Shown: positions 27,154 through 36,777 of the stretch, piece after piece
How positions within the stretch are numbered: position 1 is the first letter of the stretch
Layout: every line of letters starts with the position of its first letter
NCBI GenBank assembly: GCA_902388495.1
Contig: CABMPP010000002.1
Coordinates: forward strand, 220,086-284,085
Length of the DNA stretch: 64,000 nucleotides
Source of the DNA: an uncultured Bacteroides sp.
Lineage (GTDB): Bacteria > Bacteroidota > Bacteroidia > Bacteroidales > Bacteroidaceae
Reading direction: 5' to 3'
Program-made: the position numbers and the translations under genes
The notes under the pieces: model-generated
What the model was told of the DNA's origin: nothing
The model's input: the letters and a program-made list of their open reading frames with translations, nothing else
Database searches by the model: none

Positions 27154-27681
27154 ATGAAGGCATTCAAGACTATCCATGCTTTTCTATTGTTTTCGTTACT
27201 CGTCACTGGGCTGTGCCTCACGGCCTGCAACGATACCGAAGACGGATCTTACGTAGCCCCCATCACCCTGGGTGAGAAAATCAACGGCAAATGGGTGCTC
27301 TCTTCCATGAAACAAGTAGATGAAATCGCTGCCAAGGATATCGACCTGAGCGGGCAACTCGATTTCATGTCATTCAACATCGACTTGCAAGCCGATGCTG
27401 AAAACAATCCTACCACTTTCAGCGTAACGGGTAATGCGCCTGCCCTGCTACCCGCATCGGGAAACTGGGAAATGGAACACCCTTTCACCAACTCCGACGG
27501 TACACCTGCCCGGATATTCCTTTATTCAGGCAGCGACAAGAGCCAAAAGGCCGCAGTACTGACCGTGACCGCTACTCCGGGAGCCAACCGCATCCTGGAA
27601 TTCAAGCTGACCCGCAAGCAGAAAGGTCAGGCATTCGTTTCATACATCTATAACCTGGTACCCGCTACCGCAAACAAGTAA
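27154..27681 (+). CDS. DUF5004-type lipoprotein of the polysaccharide locus
   Basis: 175 residues with a lipoprotein signal (LLVTGLCLTAC). The mature part resembles the lipocalin-like DUF5004 proteins: LGEKINGKWVLSSMKQVDE, then a beta-rich body (DFMSFNIDLQADAENN, GNWEMEHPF) and EFKLTRKQKGQAFVSYIYNL. It is the first gene of the SusCD operon, 12 bases before the next. A small surface glycan-binding or accessory role is usual for this position but is not shown by any binding motif. Confidence 0.75.
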   Translation: MKAFKTIHAFLLFSLLVTGLCLTACNDTEDGSYVAPITLGEKINGKWVLSSMKQVDEIAAKDIDLSGQLDFMSFNIDLQADAENNPTTFSVTGNAPALLPASGNWEMEHPFTNSDGTPARIFLYSGSDKSQKAAVLTVTATPGANRILEFKLTRKQKGQAFVSYIYNLVPATANK

Positions 27682-27693
27682 GGAGGAGTGAAT

Positions 27694-28830
27694 ATGAAGA
27701 AAATCTTATCTTTCGCCATCGTGCTGATGTGCACACTGTTGCCTACAAAATTATGGGCGCAAGTAGAAGCCGGTTCTCCTTACAAGATATGGACAGACCC
27801 GGTAGTTTACCGTGCTTCCGACCAGGTGACCTGGTACTTCGACATGACCGACACCAAGTTCAAAGCCGGCGAAGACCTCTACCTCTGGAGCTGGGCGCCG
27901 AGCGAACCCGATGCAGGCAACTGGGACAGCTCCTCGGACTTTGCCAAGCTGACCTACTTGGGCGATAACATCTACGCCATGACCATGATTCCCGAGAAAT
28001 ACTACGGCGTGCCCGCAGCCGATATGAACGCCAACGATGACATCTTCTGGGGACGACTGAAAAACAAAAACGGTAGCACCCAAAGTGACGTATTCCAAGT
28101 AAACACCTCGCACGCAGATTGGATAGCCTTCCAAGAGAGCGGCGAAGCCTGGAAGTCCTTCCCCGAGAAGTTCGGATTGAAAGACCCGTTCTCTCTCCTG
28201 GTAGACATCAACAAACTGGTATTTGCCGGAAAAGCCGGCGGACTGAACGACATCAGTTGGGAGTCCCTGCACTTCCATAGCGGACTGGATGACTGGAGCG
28301 TATCTCAAGAAGCACAGATGTGGCTGCCGGAAATCGTAGAGAAGACCAAACTTACCCATGTAGAAGGTAGCATCTACCGCATGGACCTGGTTCCGATGGA
28401 GTACTACGGCGTGGAAAGCGACTATGAGGCCGAGAACATCGCCTGGCTCATCACTACCCATAACCCCGACTGGGCAGGCACCAGCCCCGATGCCGTCCTG
28501 AAAGCTGCCGCCGCTGCGCCTTATCCCGACCCGCAGTTCTCTTTCTTCCCGCAGAAGTTCAGTGCACTGGACATCCTCACACTGACCCGCCAATACAATG
28601 GGAAGACCGACGGTGACCTAAGCTACACCATCACCGCCGGAGAGAAGACCATCACGGGAACACTGATAGGCAACCGCGACAAGCGCGAAACCGTAATCAA
28701 TCTGGCTAAAGAACTGGCAGGAATGACCAGCCTCACCAAGATCCACCTGAAGATAACGAACAGCAATGACGTAACGGTAGTCGATACCGACCTCCCACTC
28801 GTTCCGCTGTCGGAAATCACTTACGAATAA
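27694..28830 (+). CDS. Exported duplicated-domain protein, putative surface glycan-binding protein
   Basis: 378 residues. The ATG at 27694 is chosen because AGGAGG (27681-27686) is seven bases upstream; the GTG at 27688 is too close. A type I signal peptide ends LWAQ, with no lipobox. The mature protein has two similar units: YAMTMIPEKYYGVPAADMN near residue 105 and YRMDLVPMEYYGVESDYE near 230, each preceded by aromatic strands and followed by a W/F-x-x-x-x-x-P segment. A shorter C-terminal Ig-like unit follows. The Trp/Tyr-rich repeats fit carbohydrate binding in the SusE/SusF position. The specific family is not recognised. Confidence 0.65.
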   Translation: MKKILSFAIVLMCTLLPTKLWAQVEAGSPYKIWTDPVVYRASDQVTWYFDMTDTKFKAGEDLYLWSWAPSEPDAGNWDSSSDFAKLTYLGDNIYAMTMIPEKYYGVPAADMNANDDIFWGRLKNKNGSTQSDVFQVNTSHADWIAFQESGEAWKSFPEKFGLKDPFSLLVDINKLVFAGKAGGLNDISWESLHFHSGLDDWSVSQEAQMWLPEIVEKTKLTHVEGSIYRMDLVPMEYYGVESDYEAENIAWLITTHNPDWAGTSPDAVLKAAAAAPYPDPQFSFFPQKFSALDILTLTRQYNGKTDGDLSYTITAGEKTITGTLIGNRDKRETVINLAKELAGMTSLTKIHLKITNSNDVTVVDTDLPLVPLSEITYE

Positions 28831-28846
28831 TCAAACCGGAAAAGAT

Positions 28847-31780
28847 ATGAAAAACAAAACCATATATACCATTTGTTCCCTCTTCACGCTACTCGTACTG
28901 CTGGGAACAAGCCAAAACCTGTTGGCACAAAACATCACAGCTACCGGTAAGGTAGTAGACAAAAACCAGGAGCCACTGATTGGCGCCAACGTAAAGGTAA
29001 CGGGCACTCAAGGCGGCACCATCACCGGGCTGAACGGAGACTTCACCCTGAGTTGCCCGCAAGGAAGTACCCTCGAAATATCCTTTATCGGATTCATCAC
29101 CCAACAAGTGCCCGCCGGCAGTAACCTGACCATCACCATGCAGGAAGATGCCATCGCACTGGAAGAGACAGTGATTGTGGGTATCGGTTACGGAACCATG
29201 CGTAAAGGCGACCTCACCGGTTCCATCGCATCCGTCAGCGCCAAGGACATGAAACAGGGCGTCATCACCAGTGCCGAGCAATTGCTGCAAGGCAAAGTAG
29301 CCGGCCTCTCCGTAGTGCAAAGCTCCGGTGCGCCCGAAGCAGGTGCCAGCATCCGCCTTCGTGGCGGTACGTCGCTCTCCGCCAGCAACGGCCCGCTGAT
29401 TGTAGTGGACGGCATCCCCGGTGTGGACATGAACTCCGTGCAACCCACAGAGATTCTCTCCATCGACGTGCTGAAGGATGCCTCGGCAGCTGCCATCTAC
29501 GGTTCGCGCGGTGCCAATGGCGTCATCATCGTCACCACCAACCGCGCTTCCACCGACATGGAACAGAAGAGCATACAGTACAACGGTTATGTAGCTATCG
29601 GCCAAACCGCCAAGCATATGGACCTGCTTAGCGCCAACCAATGGAGAGCCTACGTACGCGACAACAACATAGGCAACGCCATCGACTACGGTTACGACAC
29701 CGACTGGCAGGACGAACTGGAACGTACCGCCATCTCGCACTCGCACAACGTATCTATCAGCAACTCAAAGAAGGAAAGCGGTTATCGCGCCTCTATCACT
29801 TACCAGGACAATCAAGGCGTCATCAAGCGCAACGACATGAGCCGCCTGGCAGGTAGCCTCGCCGCCTATCAGACCGGATGGGATGGACGCCTACGCATCG
29901 AAGCCGGTATCAACGCCAACTTCGATAAATGGAACCCCATCGACACGCGTATCTTCGAACGCATGGCAAACATGAACCCGACGTTCCCCGTCCGCAACCC
30001 CGACGGCAGCTTTGCCCAGATAGGCGGAACGAACACCGAGAACCCGGTAGAACTGAACACCAACCGCACCGACGACCAGAAACGCCATCGCTTCCTGGGC
30101 TACGGAAAGGTAGAACTGGAACTGCTGAAAGGACTGAAGGGCGTAGCCAACGGCTCATACGAATACCAATCCACCGAAGGCGGACTCTACAAGCCCACCT
30201 ATGCACAGTTGGAAGGACAAAGCGAAAAAGGCTGGGGACAACGCACCCATGGCGAATACAACAACCAGCAACTGGAAGCCTACCTGAACTACGACGTAAC
30301 ACTTGCCGAGATTCATAAACTGAACGTAATGGGCGGTTATTCTTACCTGAAGACCACTGCCGAAGGTTTTGGCTCCACCCGCAGCGGTTTCGATACGGAT
30401 GCCTTCGGTTACAACAACTTGGCTGCCGGTAGCGACTTCCGCGCCACGGACGTTTACTCCTACAAGAACGAATCGAAACTGATCTCCTTCTTCGGCCGCG
30501 TGAACTACAACCTGATGGGTAAATATATGCTGACGGCCACCGTCCGTCACGACGGTTCCAGCCGCTTCGGCGACAATCACAAGTGGGGTACCTTCCCGTC
30601 CGTCTCCCTGGCATGGCGCCTCAGCGACGAAGCCTTCATGCAAGGCACTTCCGGCTGGTTGAACAACTTGAAACTGCGTGCAGGCTACGGCGTGACGGGT
30701 AACCAGAACGGTATAGAGCCCTATAAGTCGCTCGCCATCTTGAGCGCCGACGGAGCCAGCTACTACGATGCCACCACCGGCACCTGGAAGAAAAGCTACG
30801 TACAGGCACAGAACACCAACCCCGATTTGAAGTGGGAATCTACCGCCCAGCTGAACATCGGTCTGGACTTCGGCCTGCTGAACCGCATCAACGGTACTAT
30901 CGAATACTATCATAAGAAGACGAGCGACCTGCTCTGGACCTATCCTGTTCCACAACCTCCTTACCTGGTGGGCACCATGCTTGCCAACGTGGGTGACTTG
31001 GTGAACAAAGGTCTGGAAGTAACCCTGAATGCCAACATCTTGCGCGAAAGAGACTTGACACTGGATGCCAACGTCAGTTTTGCCTACAACAAACAGGAGA
31101 TTACAAAACTCTCTAACGACACCTATCAGGCAGTAGGCCTGCAAGCCGGTTCGCTCCACGGACTGCGCGGCATGTCGGGACAATACTCGCAGATTATCAA
31201 AGAAGGTTATCCTGCAGGCGCCTTCTACGGACCGAAGTGCCAAGGAATTGATGAAAACGGCAAGTACATCATCAACCGCGATGAAGACGGTAATCCGATC
31301 AGTGAATATCTGGGCAGTGCCATGCCCAAGTTCAACCTCGGCGTCGGTATCAACCTGGCGTATAAGGACTTTGACCTCGCCGTAGCGGGTTATGGTATGT
31401 TCGGACAGAAAGTACTGAACGCCACCCGCATGGCAATGTTCGACCCCACCCGCCTCCCGGCACAGAACGTACCCGACGACTTGCTGACCAGCGGCGTCAA
31501 GGACGACCTCATTTTCTCCAGCTATTTCATCGAGAAAGGCGACTTCTTCCGCCTGCAATCCGTCACCTTGGGCTACACCATTCCGGGTGTCAAGAAGATA
31601 GGCTTGCAAAAAGTGCGCTTCTACCTCACGGGCGAAAATCTTTTCTGCATCAGCGGATATAGCGGCATCGACCCCGAAGTCTCCATCCCCGATAACGTGC
31701 TCGACGGCCCCGGCATCGACTGGTTCAACAGCTATCCGCGCCCGCGCACTTACTCTATCGGTGTAAACATCTCGTTCTAA
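28847..31780 (+). CDS. susC: SusC/RagA family TonB-linked outer-membrane transporter
   Basis: 977 residues. After the signal peptide (ending QNLLAQ) comes the CarboxypepD-regulatory-like domain (ATGKVVDKNQEPLIGANVKV) and the plug with SusC signatures (SASNGPLIVVDGIPGV, DVLKDASAAAIYGSRGANGV). The remainder is a 22-strand barrel with a terminal SIGVNISF. There is no N-terminal FecR-interacting domain, so it is not of the sigma/anti-sigma-controlled type, in line with control by a SusR-like regulator. It imports oligosaccharides across the outer membrane, powered by TonB, with SusD as lid. The next gene starts 23 bases later. Confidence 0.97.
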   Translation: MKNKTIYTICSLFTLLVLLGTSQNLLAQNITATGKVVDKNQEPLIGANVKVTGTQGGTITGLNGDFTLSCPQGSTLEISFIGFITQQVPAGSNLTITMQEDAIALEETVIVGIGYGTMRKGDLTGSIASVSAKDMKQGVITSAEQLLQGKVAGLSVVQSSGAPEAGASIRLRGGTSLSASNGPLIVVDGIPGVDMNSVQPTEILSIDVLKDASAAAIYGSRGANGVIIVTTNRASTDMEQKSIQYNGYVAIGQTAKHMDLLSANQWRAYVRDNNIGNAIDYGYDTDWQDELERTAISHSHNVSISNSKKESGYRASITYQDNQGVIKRNDMSRLAGSLAAYQTGWDGRLRIEAGINANFDKWNPIDTRIFERMANMNPTFPVRNPDGSFAQIGGTNTENPVELNTNRTDDQKRHRFLGYGKVELELLKGLKGVANGSYEYQSTEGGLYKPTYAQLEGQSEKGWGQRTHGEYNNQQLEAYLNYDVTLAEIHKLNVMGGYSYLKTTAEGFGSTRSGFDTDAFGYNNLAAGSDFRATDVYSYKNESKLISFFGRVNYNLMGKYMLTATVRHDGSSRFGDNHKWGTFPSVSLAWRLSDEAFMQGTSGWLNNLKLRAGYGVTGNQNGIEPYKSLAILSADGASYYDATTGTWKKSYVQAQNTNPDLKWESTAQLNIGLDFGLLNRINGTIEYYHKKTSDLLWTYPVPQPPYLVGTMLANVGDLVNKGLEVTLNANILRERDLTLDANVSFAYNKQEITKLSNDTYQAVGLQAGSLHGLRGMSGQYSQIIKEGYPAGAFYGPKCQGIDENGKYIINRDEDGNPISEYLGSAMPKFNLGVGINLAYKDFDLAVAGYGMFGQKVLNATRMAMFDPTRLPAQNVPDDLLTSGVKDDLIFSSYFIEKGDFFRLQSVTLGYTIPGVKKIGLQKVRFYLTGENLFCISGYSGIDPEVSIPDNVLDGPGIDWFNSYPRPRTYSIGVNISF

Positions 31781-31803
31781 AAAACTCGTAATCAAAAGAA
31801 ACT

Positions 31804-33324
31804 ATGAATAAGAAATATCTATCCACCCTGCTTATTTCTTCGCTGCTGTTCGGCGCATGCACCGACCTGGGCGAGACATTATACGACAAGGTATCCATGG
31901 ACGACTACGGCAAAACTCCCGCCGAAGTACAAACCATCGTTTCGGGAGCCTACGCTACCCTGCGCGGATACGGCGCCGACACGCCCGAAGGTAACGGCGT
32001 AAACTGCTACCCCACATGCGAATACGTATTCTTCCTCGAAGAGTGTGCTTCTGACGAAGCCTGCATACCGACCCGCGGCACCGACTGGTACGATGGCGGA
32101 CGTTACCAGCAAGTACAGTTCCACACCTGGACACCGGACAACCAGATGGTACTTAGCGCTTGGCGCTACTCCTTTACCGGCGTATCCAAAATCAATGCCA
32201 TCATCTACCAGGTAGAAGCTTCCGAACTCTCTGACGAAGCCAAAGCCAGCGTGACAGCAGAGCTACGCGGACTGCGTGCCTACTACTATTGGCAACTGGT
32301 GGACAAGTTCGGCAACGTGCCCATCACCACGGATTTTACCGAAACCGACCTGCCTACCACTTCCAGCCGTGCAGCAGTGTTCAGTTTCATAGAGCAAGAG
32401 TTGAAAGAGATTCTGCCGTTGCTGCCCACAGGCGTACAATACGGACGCTTCACTCAAAACGTAGGCTATACGCTGCTGGCCCGTCTTTATATCAACTCCG
32501 AAGTCTACACCGGCACCCCGCGCTGGCAAGACTGCCTCGACGCTTGCGAGAAAGTGACCGGATATAGCCTCGCCGCTTACTTCGACAACTTCGCCATTCA
32601 GAACGAAACGTCACCCGAAATCATCTTTGCCATCCCCTACGACCACAAACAAGGCACCGTAGGCAACTATCTGGCATCCATGACCTACCATTACAACCAG
32701 AAGGTAGCCTTCGACCCGAACGGCGTTTACCAATGGTGCGGTAACGGTATCTGTGCCCAGCCGGGCATCTACTCCTCATTCGAGGCAACCGACGTACGCC
32801 GCCAATCGCTGCTCATCGGCCAGCAAAAGAGCGCCAAAGACGGCAGCGACGTGCTGATGGACAACGGCGAACCGCTGAACTATACCGAAACCATCGAGAA
32901 CTACACCAATGCCTTGCAGAACGAAGGTGCCCGCCTGGACAAATATGCCTGGGCACCCAACGATGCCTGGGAACGCGACAACGACTGGGTACTGATGCGC
33001 TACGCCGAAATCCTGATGATGCAAGCCGAGTGTAACTTCCGCCTGGGCTATCCCGATGCAGGTCTGCCCTACATCAACCAGGTGCGTACCCGCTCCGGCG
33101 TGGCTGCGCTGACCTCGCTCACCGAAGAGGCGCTGGACAAGGAATGGTTGCGCGAATTTATCTTCGAAGGCATGCGCCGCACGGTAAATATCCGCTTCGG
33201 CACCTTCTTCAAAGCATGGTGGGAAAAAACAGATGACCCGGCAGACAAGCATACCGGCATCTTCCCCATTCCGAAGGAAGAACGTGACAAGAACCCGGGA
33301 TTGACGCAGAATCCGGGATATTAA
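31804..33324 (+). CDS. susD: SusD/RagB family surface glycan-binding lipoprotein
   Basis: 506 residues with a lipoprotein signal (LLISSLLFGAC). SusD features are GAYATLRGYG, the TPR region with LRGLRAYYYWQLVDKFGNVPI, TLLARLYINSEVYTG, and the C-terminal YAEILMMQAECNFRLG...INQVRTRSG, then WLREFIFEGMRRTVNIRFG and IFPIPKEERDKNPGLTQNPGY. It forms the extracellular lid of the SusC barrel. Its immediate partner lies 23 bases upstream. Confidence 0.96.
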   Translation: MNKKYLSTLLISSLLFGACTDLGETLYDKVSMDDYGKTPAEVQTIVSGAYATLRGYGADTPEGNGVNCYPTCEYVFFLEECASDEACIPTRGTDWYDGGRYQQVQFHTWTPDNQMVLSAWRYSFTGVSKINAIIYQVEASELSDEAKASVTAELRGLRAYYYWQLVDKFGNVPITTDFTETDLPTTSSRAAVFSFIEQELKEILPLLPTGVQYGRFTQNVGYTLLARLYINSEVYTGTPRWQDCLDACEKVTGYSLAAYFDNFAIQNETSPEIIFAIPYDHKQGTVGNYLASMTYHYNQKVAFDPNGVYQWCGNGICAQPGIYSSFEATDVRRQSLLIGQQKSAKDGSDVLMDNGEPLNYTETIENYTNALQNEGARLDKYAWAPNDAWERDNDWVLMRYAEILMMQAECNFRLGYPDAGLPYINQVRTRSGVAALTSLTEEALDKEWLREFIFEGMRRTVNIRFGTFFKAWWEKTDDPADKHTGIFPIPKEERDKNPGLTQNPGY

Positions 33325-33337
33325 TAAGAAGTTTTTT

Positions 33338-33380
33338 AGTGTCGGCACCTGATGTTCCGAGAGCATCATATGTCGACACT
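33338..33380 (+). promoter_or_regulatory. Intercistronic hairpin between susD and the GH71/99-like gene
   Basis: AGTGTCG (33338-33344) pairs with CGACACT (33374-33380), with further pairing GATG/CATC inside. No T run follows. It probably acts as an mRNA-stability or partial-termination element lowering expression of the enzyme genes relative to susCD. Confidence 0.5.
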
Positions 33381-33416
33381 GATTCAAATAAATAACCAGT
33401 TTAATATATCCTCATA

Positions 33417-34673
33417 ATGAAACCATTTGTATATACCCTCCTACTGGCAGCCCTCCTATTGGCAAGCACTGCTTGCGGCAGTGAGAATGGCAATTCCGGC
33501 GGTGGAGGTGGCGATGGCGGTAAGGAACTGCCCGGCGCCCTCGATCCTGCCAATGTAGTAAAAAGCAACCCGATGAAACTCTATGTCCACTACATGCCCT
33601 GGTTCGAGACTCCCGCTACCTCAGCCGACAAGAAGTGGGGGCAACATTGGACAATGGCCACCTGCAATCCCGACCAAAAGGATGCCAACGGACGGCGGCA
33701 GATAGCCTCGCACTATTATCCCCTCATCGGGCCCTACGCCTCGAGCGACGCCACGGTACTGAACTATCACCTGCTGACGATGAAATACTCCGGAATAGAC
33801 GGCATCATGATAGACTGGTATGGCACGCAGGACAAATATGACTATGCCGCCAACCGCCGCAATACCGAAGAAGTAGTGAAAGCCGCCGAACGTGTCGGCC
33901 TGCAATTCGCCATCGTCTACGAAGACCAGACGCTTTCCGAACTGCCGGACAACAGTTCCAAAGTGGTGCAAGCCATCCGCGACATGCAGTACCTGCAAAC
34001 CAACTTCTTCGGTAAAGTGAATTATGTAAAAGCAGACAGCAAACCCCTACTCCTCGTCTTCGGCCCGCAAGCCATCACGACACCCAAAGACTGGACAAGC
34101 GTTTTCGGCAATCTGTCCGTCAAACCCACCTTCGTAGTGCTGAACAACCATCTGCACCTGGCCAATAACGCCAGCGAGAAGAACGCTGCCGGCGAATACC
34201 TGTGGGTGAACCCCGACCCAGCTTCTTATTATAGCAAGACGGGCGACATGGAGCTCTGCATAGGCGGTGCCATGCCTGGCTTCTACGACTATTACAAGCA
34301 GGGAGGATGGGGCAACAGCTACACCACCTACGATGCCGAAAACGGGGCCCTCTTCGACCGACAACTTGCTGCCGCCAAAAGTGCCGGACTGGACTATCTG
34401 CAAATCAGCACCTGGAACGACTTCGGCGAAGGCACCACCATAGAGCCCGCCGAAGAGTACGGATACAATTACCTGACCAAGCTGCAACAGTTCTCCGGGA
34501 CATCTTACAACGAGCACGTGTTGAAGCAGATCTACCGTTGGTACACACTGAAGCAGCAATATGCAGGCGACAAAGGCGATGCGGCCAAATATCTGTCGCA
34601 AGTCTTTTACTATTTTATAGCTCTGCAACCCGACAAGGCAGAAGAATTGATGAACGAATTAAATAATTTATAA
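33417..34673 (+). CDS. GH71/GH99-like glycoside hydrolase lipoprotein
   Basis: 418 residues. The lipoprotein signal (LLASTAC) is followed by a Gly-rich linker, as in surface lipoproteins. The TIM-barrel matches the GH71/99-like family: KLYVHYMPWFETP, SHYYPLIGPYASSDATVLNYH, MKYSGIDGIMIDWYG, QFAIVYEDQ. Near the C-terminus is ISTWNDFGEGTTIEPAEEYG. In characterised GH99 enzymes this reads WNEWHEG with two essential glutamates; here the positions are Asp335 and Glu338. GH71 enzymes cut alpha-1,3-glucan and GH99 cut Glc-alpha-1,3-Man linkages, so an endo-acting enzyme on an alpha-1,3-linked substrate is plausible. It probably works at the cell surface before SusC import. Confidence 0.82.
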   Translation: MKPFVYTLLLAALLLASTACGSENGNSGGGGGDGGKELPGALDPANVVKSNPMKLYVHYMPWFETPATSADKKWGQHWTMATCNPDQKDANGRRQIASHYYPLIGPYASSDATVLNYHLLTMKYSGIDGIMIDWYGTQDKYDYAANRRNTEEVVKAAERVGLQFAIVYEDQTLSELPDNSSKVVQAIRDMQYLQTNFFGKVNYVKADSKPLLLVFGPQAITTPKDWTSVFGNLSVKPTFVVLNNHLHLANNASEKNAAGEYLWVNPDPASYYSKTGDMELCIGGAMPGFYDYYKQGGWGNSYTTYDAENGALFDRQLAAAKSAGLDYLQISTWNDFGEGTTIEPAEEYGYNYLTKLQQFSGTSYNEHVLKQIYRWYTLKQQYAGDKGDAAKYLSQVFYYFIALQPDKAEELMNELNNL

Positions 34674-34684
34674 TATAAATAGGT

Positions 34685-36706
34685 ATGAATATAGATAGAT
34701 TAAAACGGCTAACCGGCAATTGCCTCTGTGCTCTGTTACTGACCGCGTGTAGTAGCGGAACAGCAGAAACCTTGCAGTCGCCCGACGGTCGGCTCAGCCT
34801 GACAGCCGGAGTGAAGGACGGCTGTCCCTACTACTCGCTGGCACAAGGTACGGAAACCCTCATCAACCCCTCCGCCCTCGGCTTCATCCTCGAAGACGGA
34901 CCGCTGGACGATAACTTCCGCCTGAAAGAGGTACGCCATAGCACCTTCGACGAAACTTGGGCACAGCCTTGGGGCGAGGAAGTGGAAGTACGCAACCACT
35001 ACAACGAGCTGACCCTCGACCTGGAGGAACGAAACGGACTGAAGCGCCGTCTCAGCATCGTATTCCGGCTCTTCGATGACGGACTGGGATTCCGCTACGT
35101 TTTCCCCGAACAGGAGAACTTGAAGCAATTCGTCATTATGGATGAGAAAACCGAATATGCTTTCCCTTGGGATGCCAAAGCATGGTCTATTCCCACCAAT
35201 GGTACCAAGTATTACGAAGCCCTCTTCACCGCTTCGCCGCTCAGCCGGAAAGATACCATTTCCACCCCCGTCACCCTGGAAGTGAACGACAGCCTCTACA
35301 TGGTGTTGCACGAAGCCGATCTGACGGACTACGCCAGTCTGAACCTGACACCCGGAACTAACAAACAGGAAAAAGGCGTGACGCTTCGCGCCGCCCTTAC
35401 CCCTTGGAGCACGGGCGAGAAGGTATTTGCCGCCGCTCCCTTTGCCACGCCTTGGCGTACGATTATCGTGGGCAAGACACCCGGCGACCTCATGCTCTCG
35501 CGGCTGATGCTGAATCTCAATGAGCCTTGCAAGCTGGAAGACACTTCCTGGATAGAACCGGGACGCTACGTCGGCATCTGGTGGGGTATGCACATGGAGA
35601 AGTATACTTGGGCACAAGGTCCCAAACACGGGGCAACCACCGCCAACACCATGCGCTATATCGACTTTGCCGCCAAGCACGGCTTCAGCGGTGTGCTTGT
35701 TGAGGGTTGGAACTACGGCTGGGACGGCGACTGGACGGAGAACGGCGATGCCTTCAGCTTCACCAAACCTTATCCGGATTATGACCTGAAGAAGCTGGCT
35801 GACTATGCCCGTCAGAAAGGTGTACGCCTCATCGGTCACAACGAAACGGGCGGAGCCGCCACCAACTATGAGCAACAATTGGACAGTGCCTACGCTCTCT
35901 ACCGTTCACTCGGTATCAATGCCGTAAAGACCGGCTACGTCAACCCGATGCTCGACCATAAGGAGCTACAACATAGTCAGTACGGCGTGCGCCACTACCG
36001 CAAGGTCATCGAAACCGCCGCCCGCTACGGAATCATGATAGACAACCATGAGCCCGCCATGCCCACCGGCTTGCAGCGTACTTATCCCAACCTGATGACC
36101 CAGGAAGGTGTGCGCGGACAAGAGTACAATGCCTGGAGTCCCGACGGCGGCAATCCGCCCGAACATACTTGTGTCCTTCCCTTCACCCGTGGACTGGCAG
36201 GACCGATGGACTTTACTCCCGGCATCTTCAATTTCCGGAATCCGGTTTTCCCCGGTACCCATCCGCAGACTACGCTTGCCAAGCAGTTGGCACTGTACGT
36301 AGTGCTATTCAGCCCCTTGCAGATGGCAGCGGATATGATAGAGAATTATGAAAACCAGCCGGCATTCTCGTTCATCACTTCTTGCCCCACAACCTGGGCA
36401 AAGACGGTAATACCGGATGCAAAGATCGGCGAGTTCGTCACCATTGCACGCAAGGACCGCAATAGCGAAGATTGGTTTGTGGGCAGCATCACCGATGCCG
36501 AAGCCCGCACGCTAGAGTTACCGCTCGATTTCCTGAGCCTGGGTGCCAGCTACAAGGCCACTGTCTATGAGGACGGCGAAGGAGCCGATTACAAGACGAA
36601 TCCCTATCCCGTGAAAATAACCGAAGAAGAAGTAACGGCAGACAGCATACTGACACTACAGTTGGCACCAGGCGGAGGAACAGCCATACGGATTGAAAAA
36701 CTGTAG
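34685..36706 (+). CDS. GH97 alpha-glucosidase, inverting type, lipoprotein
   Basis: 673 residues. The lipoprotein signal has lipobox LLTAC. The N-terminal beta-sandwich runs to about residue 260 and the catalytic barrel follows (WIEPGRYVGIWWGMHMEKYTW, GVLVEGWNYGWDGDW). Glu387 (HNETGG), Glu456 (NHEPAMPTG), Glu474 and Glu480 (GQEYNAW) have the same spacing as Glu439, Glu508, Glu526 and Glu532 of SusB. The position that is the nucleophile Asp in retaining GH97 enzymes is Gly in KTGYVN, so an inverting, calcium-dependent alpha-glucosidase is predicted. It would act on imported oligosaccharides in the periplasm. It lies 11 bases after the GH71/99-like gene. Confidence 0.93.
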   Translation: MNIDRLKRLTGNCLCALLLTACSSGTAETLQSPDGRLSLTAGVKDGCPYYSLAQGTETLINPSALGFILEDGPLDDNFRLKEVRHSTFDETWAQPWGEEVEVRNHYNELTLDLEERNGLKRRLSIVFRLFDDGLGFRYVFPEQENLKQFVIMDEKTEYAFPWDAKAWSIPTNGTKYYEALFTASPLSRKDTISTPVTLEVNDSLYMVLHEADLTDYASLNLTPGTNKQEKGVTLRAALTPWSTGEKVFAAAPFATPWRTIIVGKTPGDLMLSRLMLNLNEPCKLEDTSWIEPGRYVGIWWGMHMEKYTWAQGPKHGATTANTMRYIDFAAKHGFSGVLVEGWNYGWDGDWTENGDAFSFTKPYPDYDLKKLADYARQKGVRLIGHNETGGAATNYEQQLDSAYALYRSLGINAVKTGYVNPMLDHKELQHSQYGVRHYRKVIETAARYGIMIDNHEPAMPTGLQRTYPNLMTQEGVRGQEYNAWSPDGGNPPEHTCVLPFTRGLAGPMDFTPGIFNFRNPVFPGTHPQTTLAKQLALYVVLFSPLQMAADMIENYENQPAFSFITSCPTTWAKTVIPDAKIGEFVTIARKDRNSEDWFVGSITDAEARTLELPLDFLSLGASYKATVYEDGEGADYKTNPYPVKITEEEVTADSILTLQLAPGGGTAIRIEKL

Positions 36707-36740
36707 GACACCGCTCAATACCTTAGATATTCATATAATT

Positions 36741-36777
36741 AGGCACGGATTACACAAGTCTCACGTAATCCGTGCCT
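36741..36777 (+). terminator. Hairpin ending the polysaccharide utilization operon
   Basis: A perfect 13-bp stem AGGCACGGATTAC / GTAATCCGTGCCT (36741-36753 and 36765-36777), followed by an A/T-rich tail without a solid T run. The rest of the gap to 36962 holds only a weak -7 box TATCTTTG at 36918-36925. Confidence 0.65.

Noticed and set aside
30155..31795. 546-codon antisense frame over susC
   Set aside because: It is the mirror frame of a GC-rich coding region, has no signal or domain, and the SusC frame is unmistakable.
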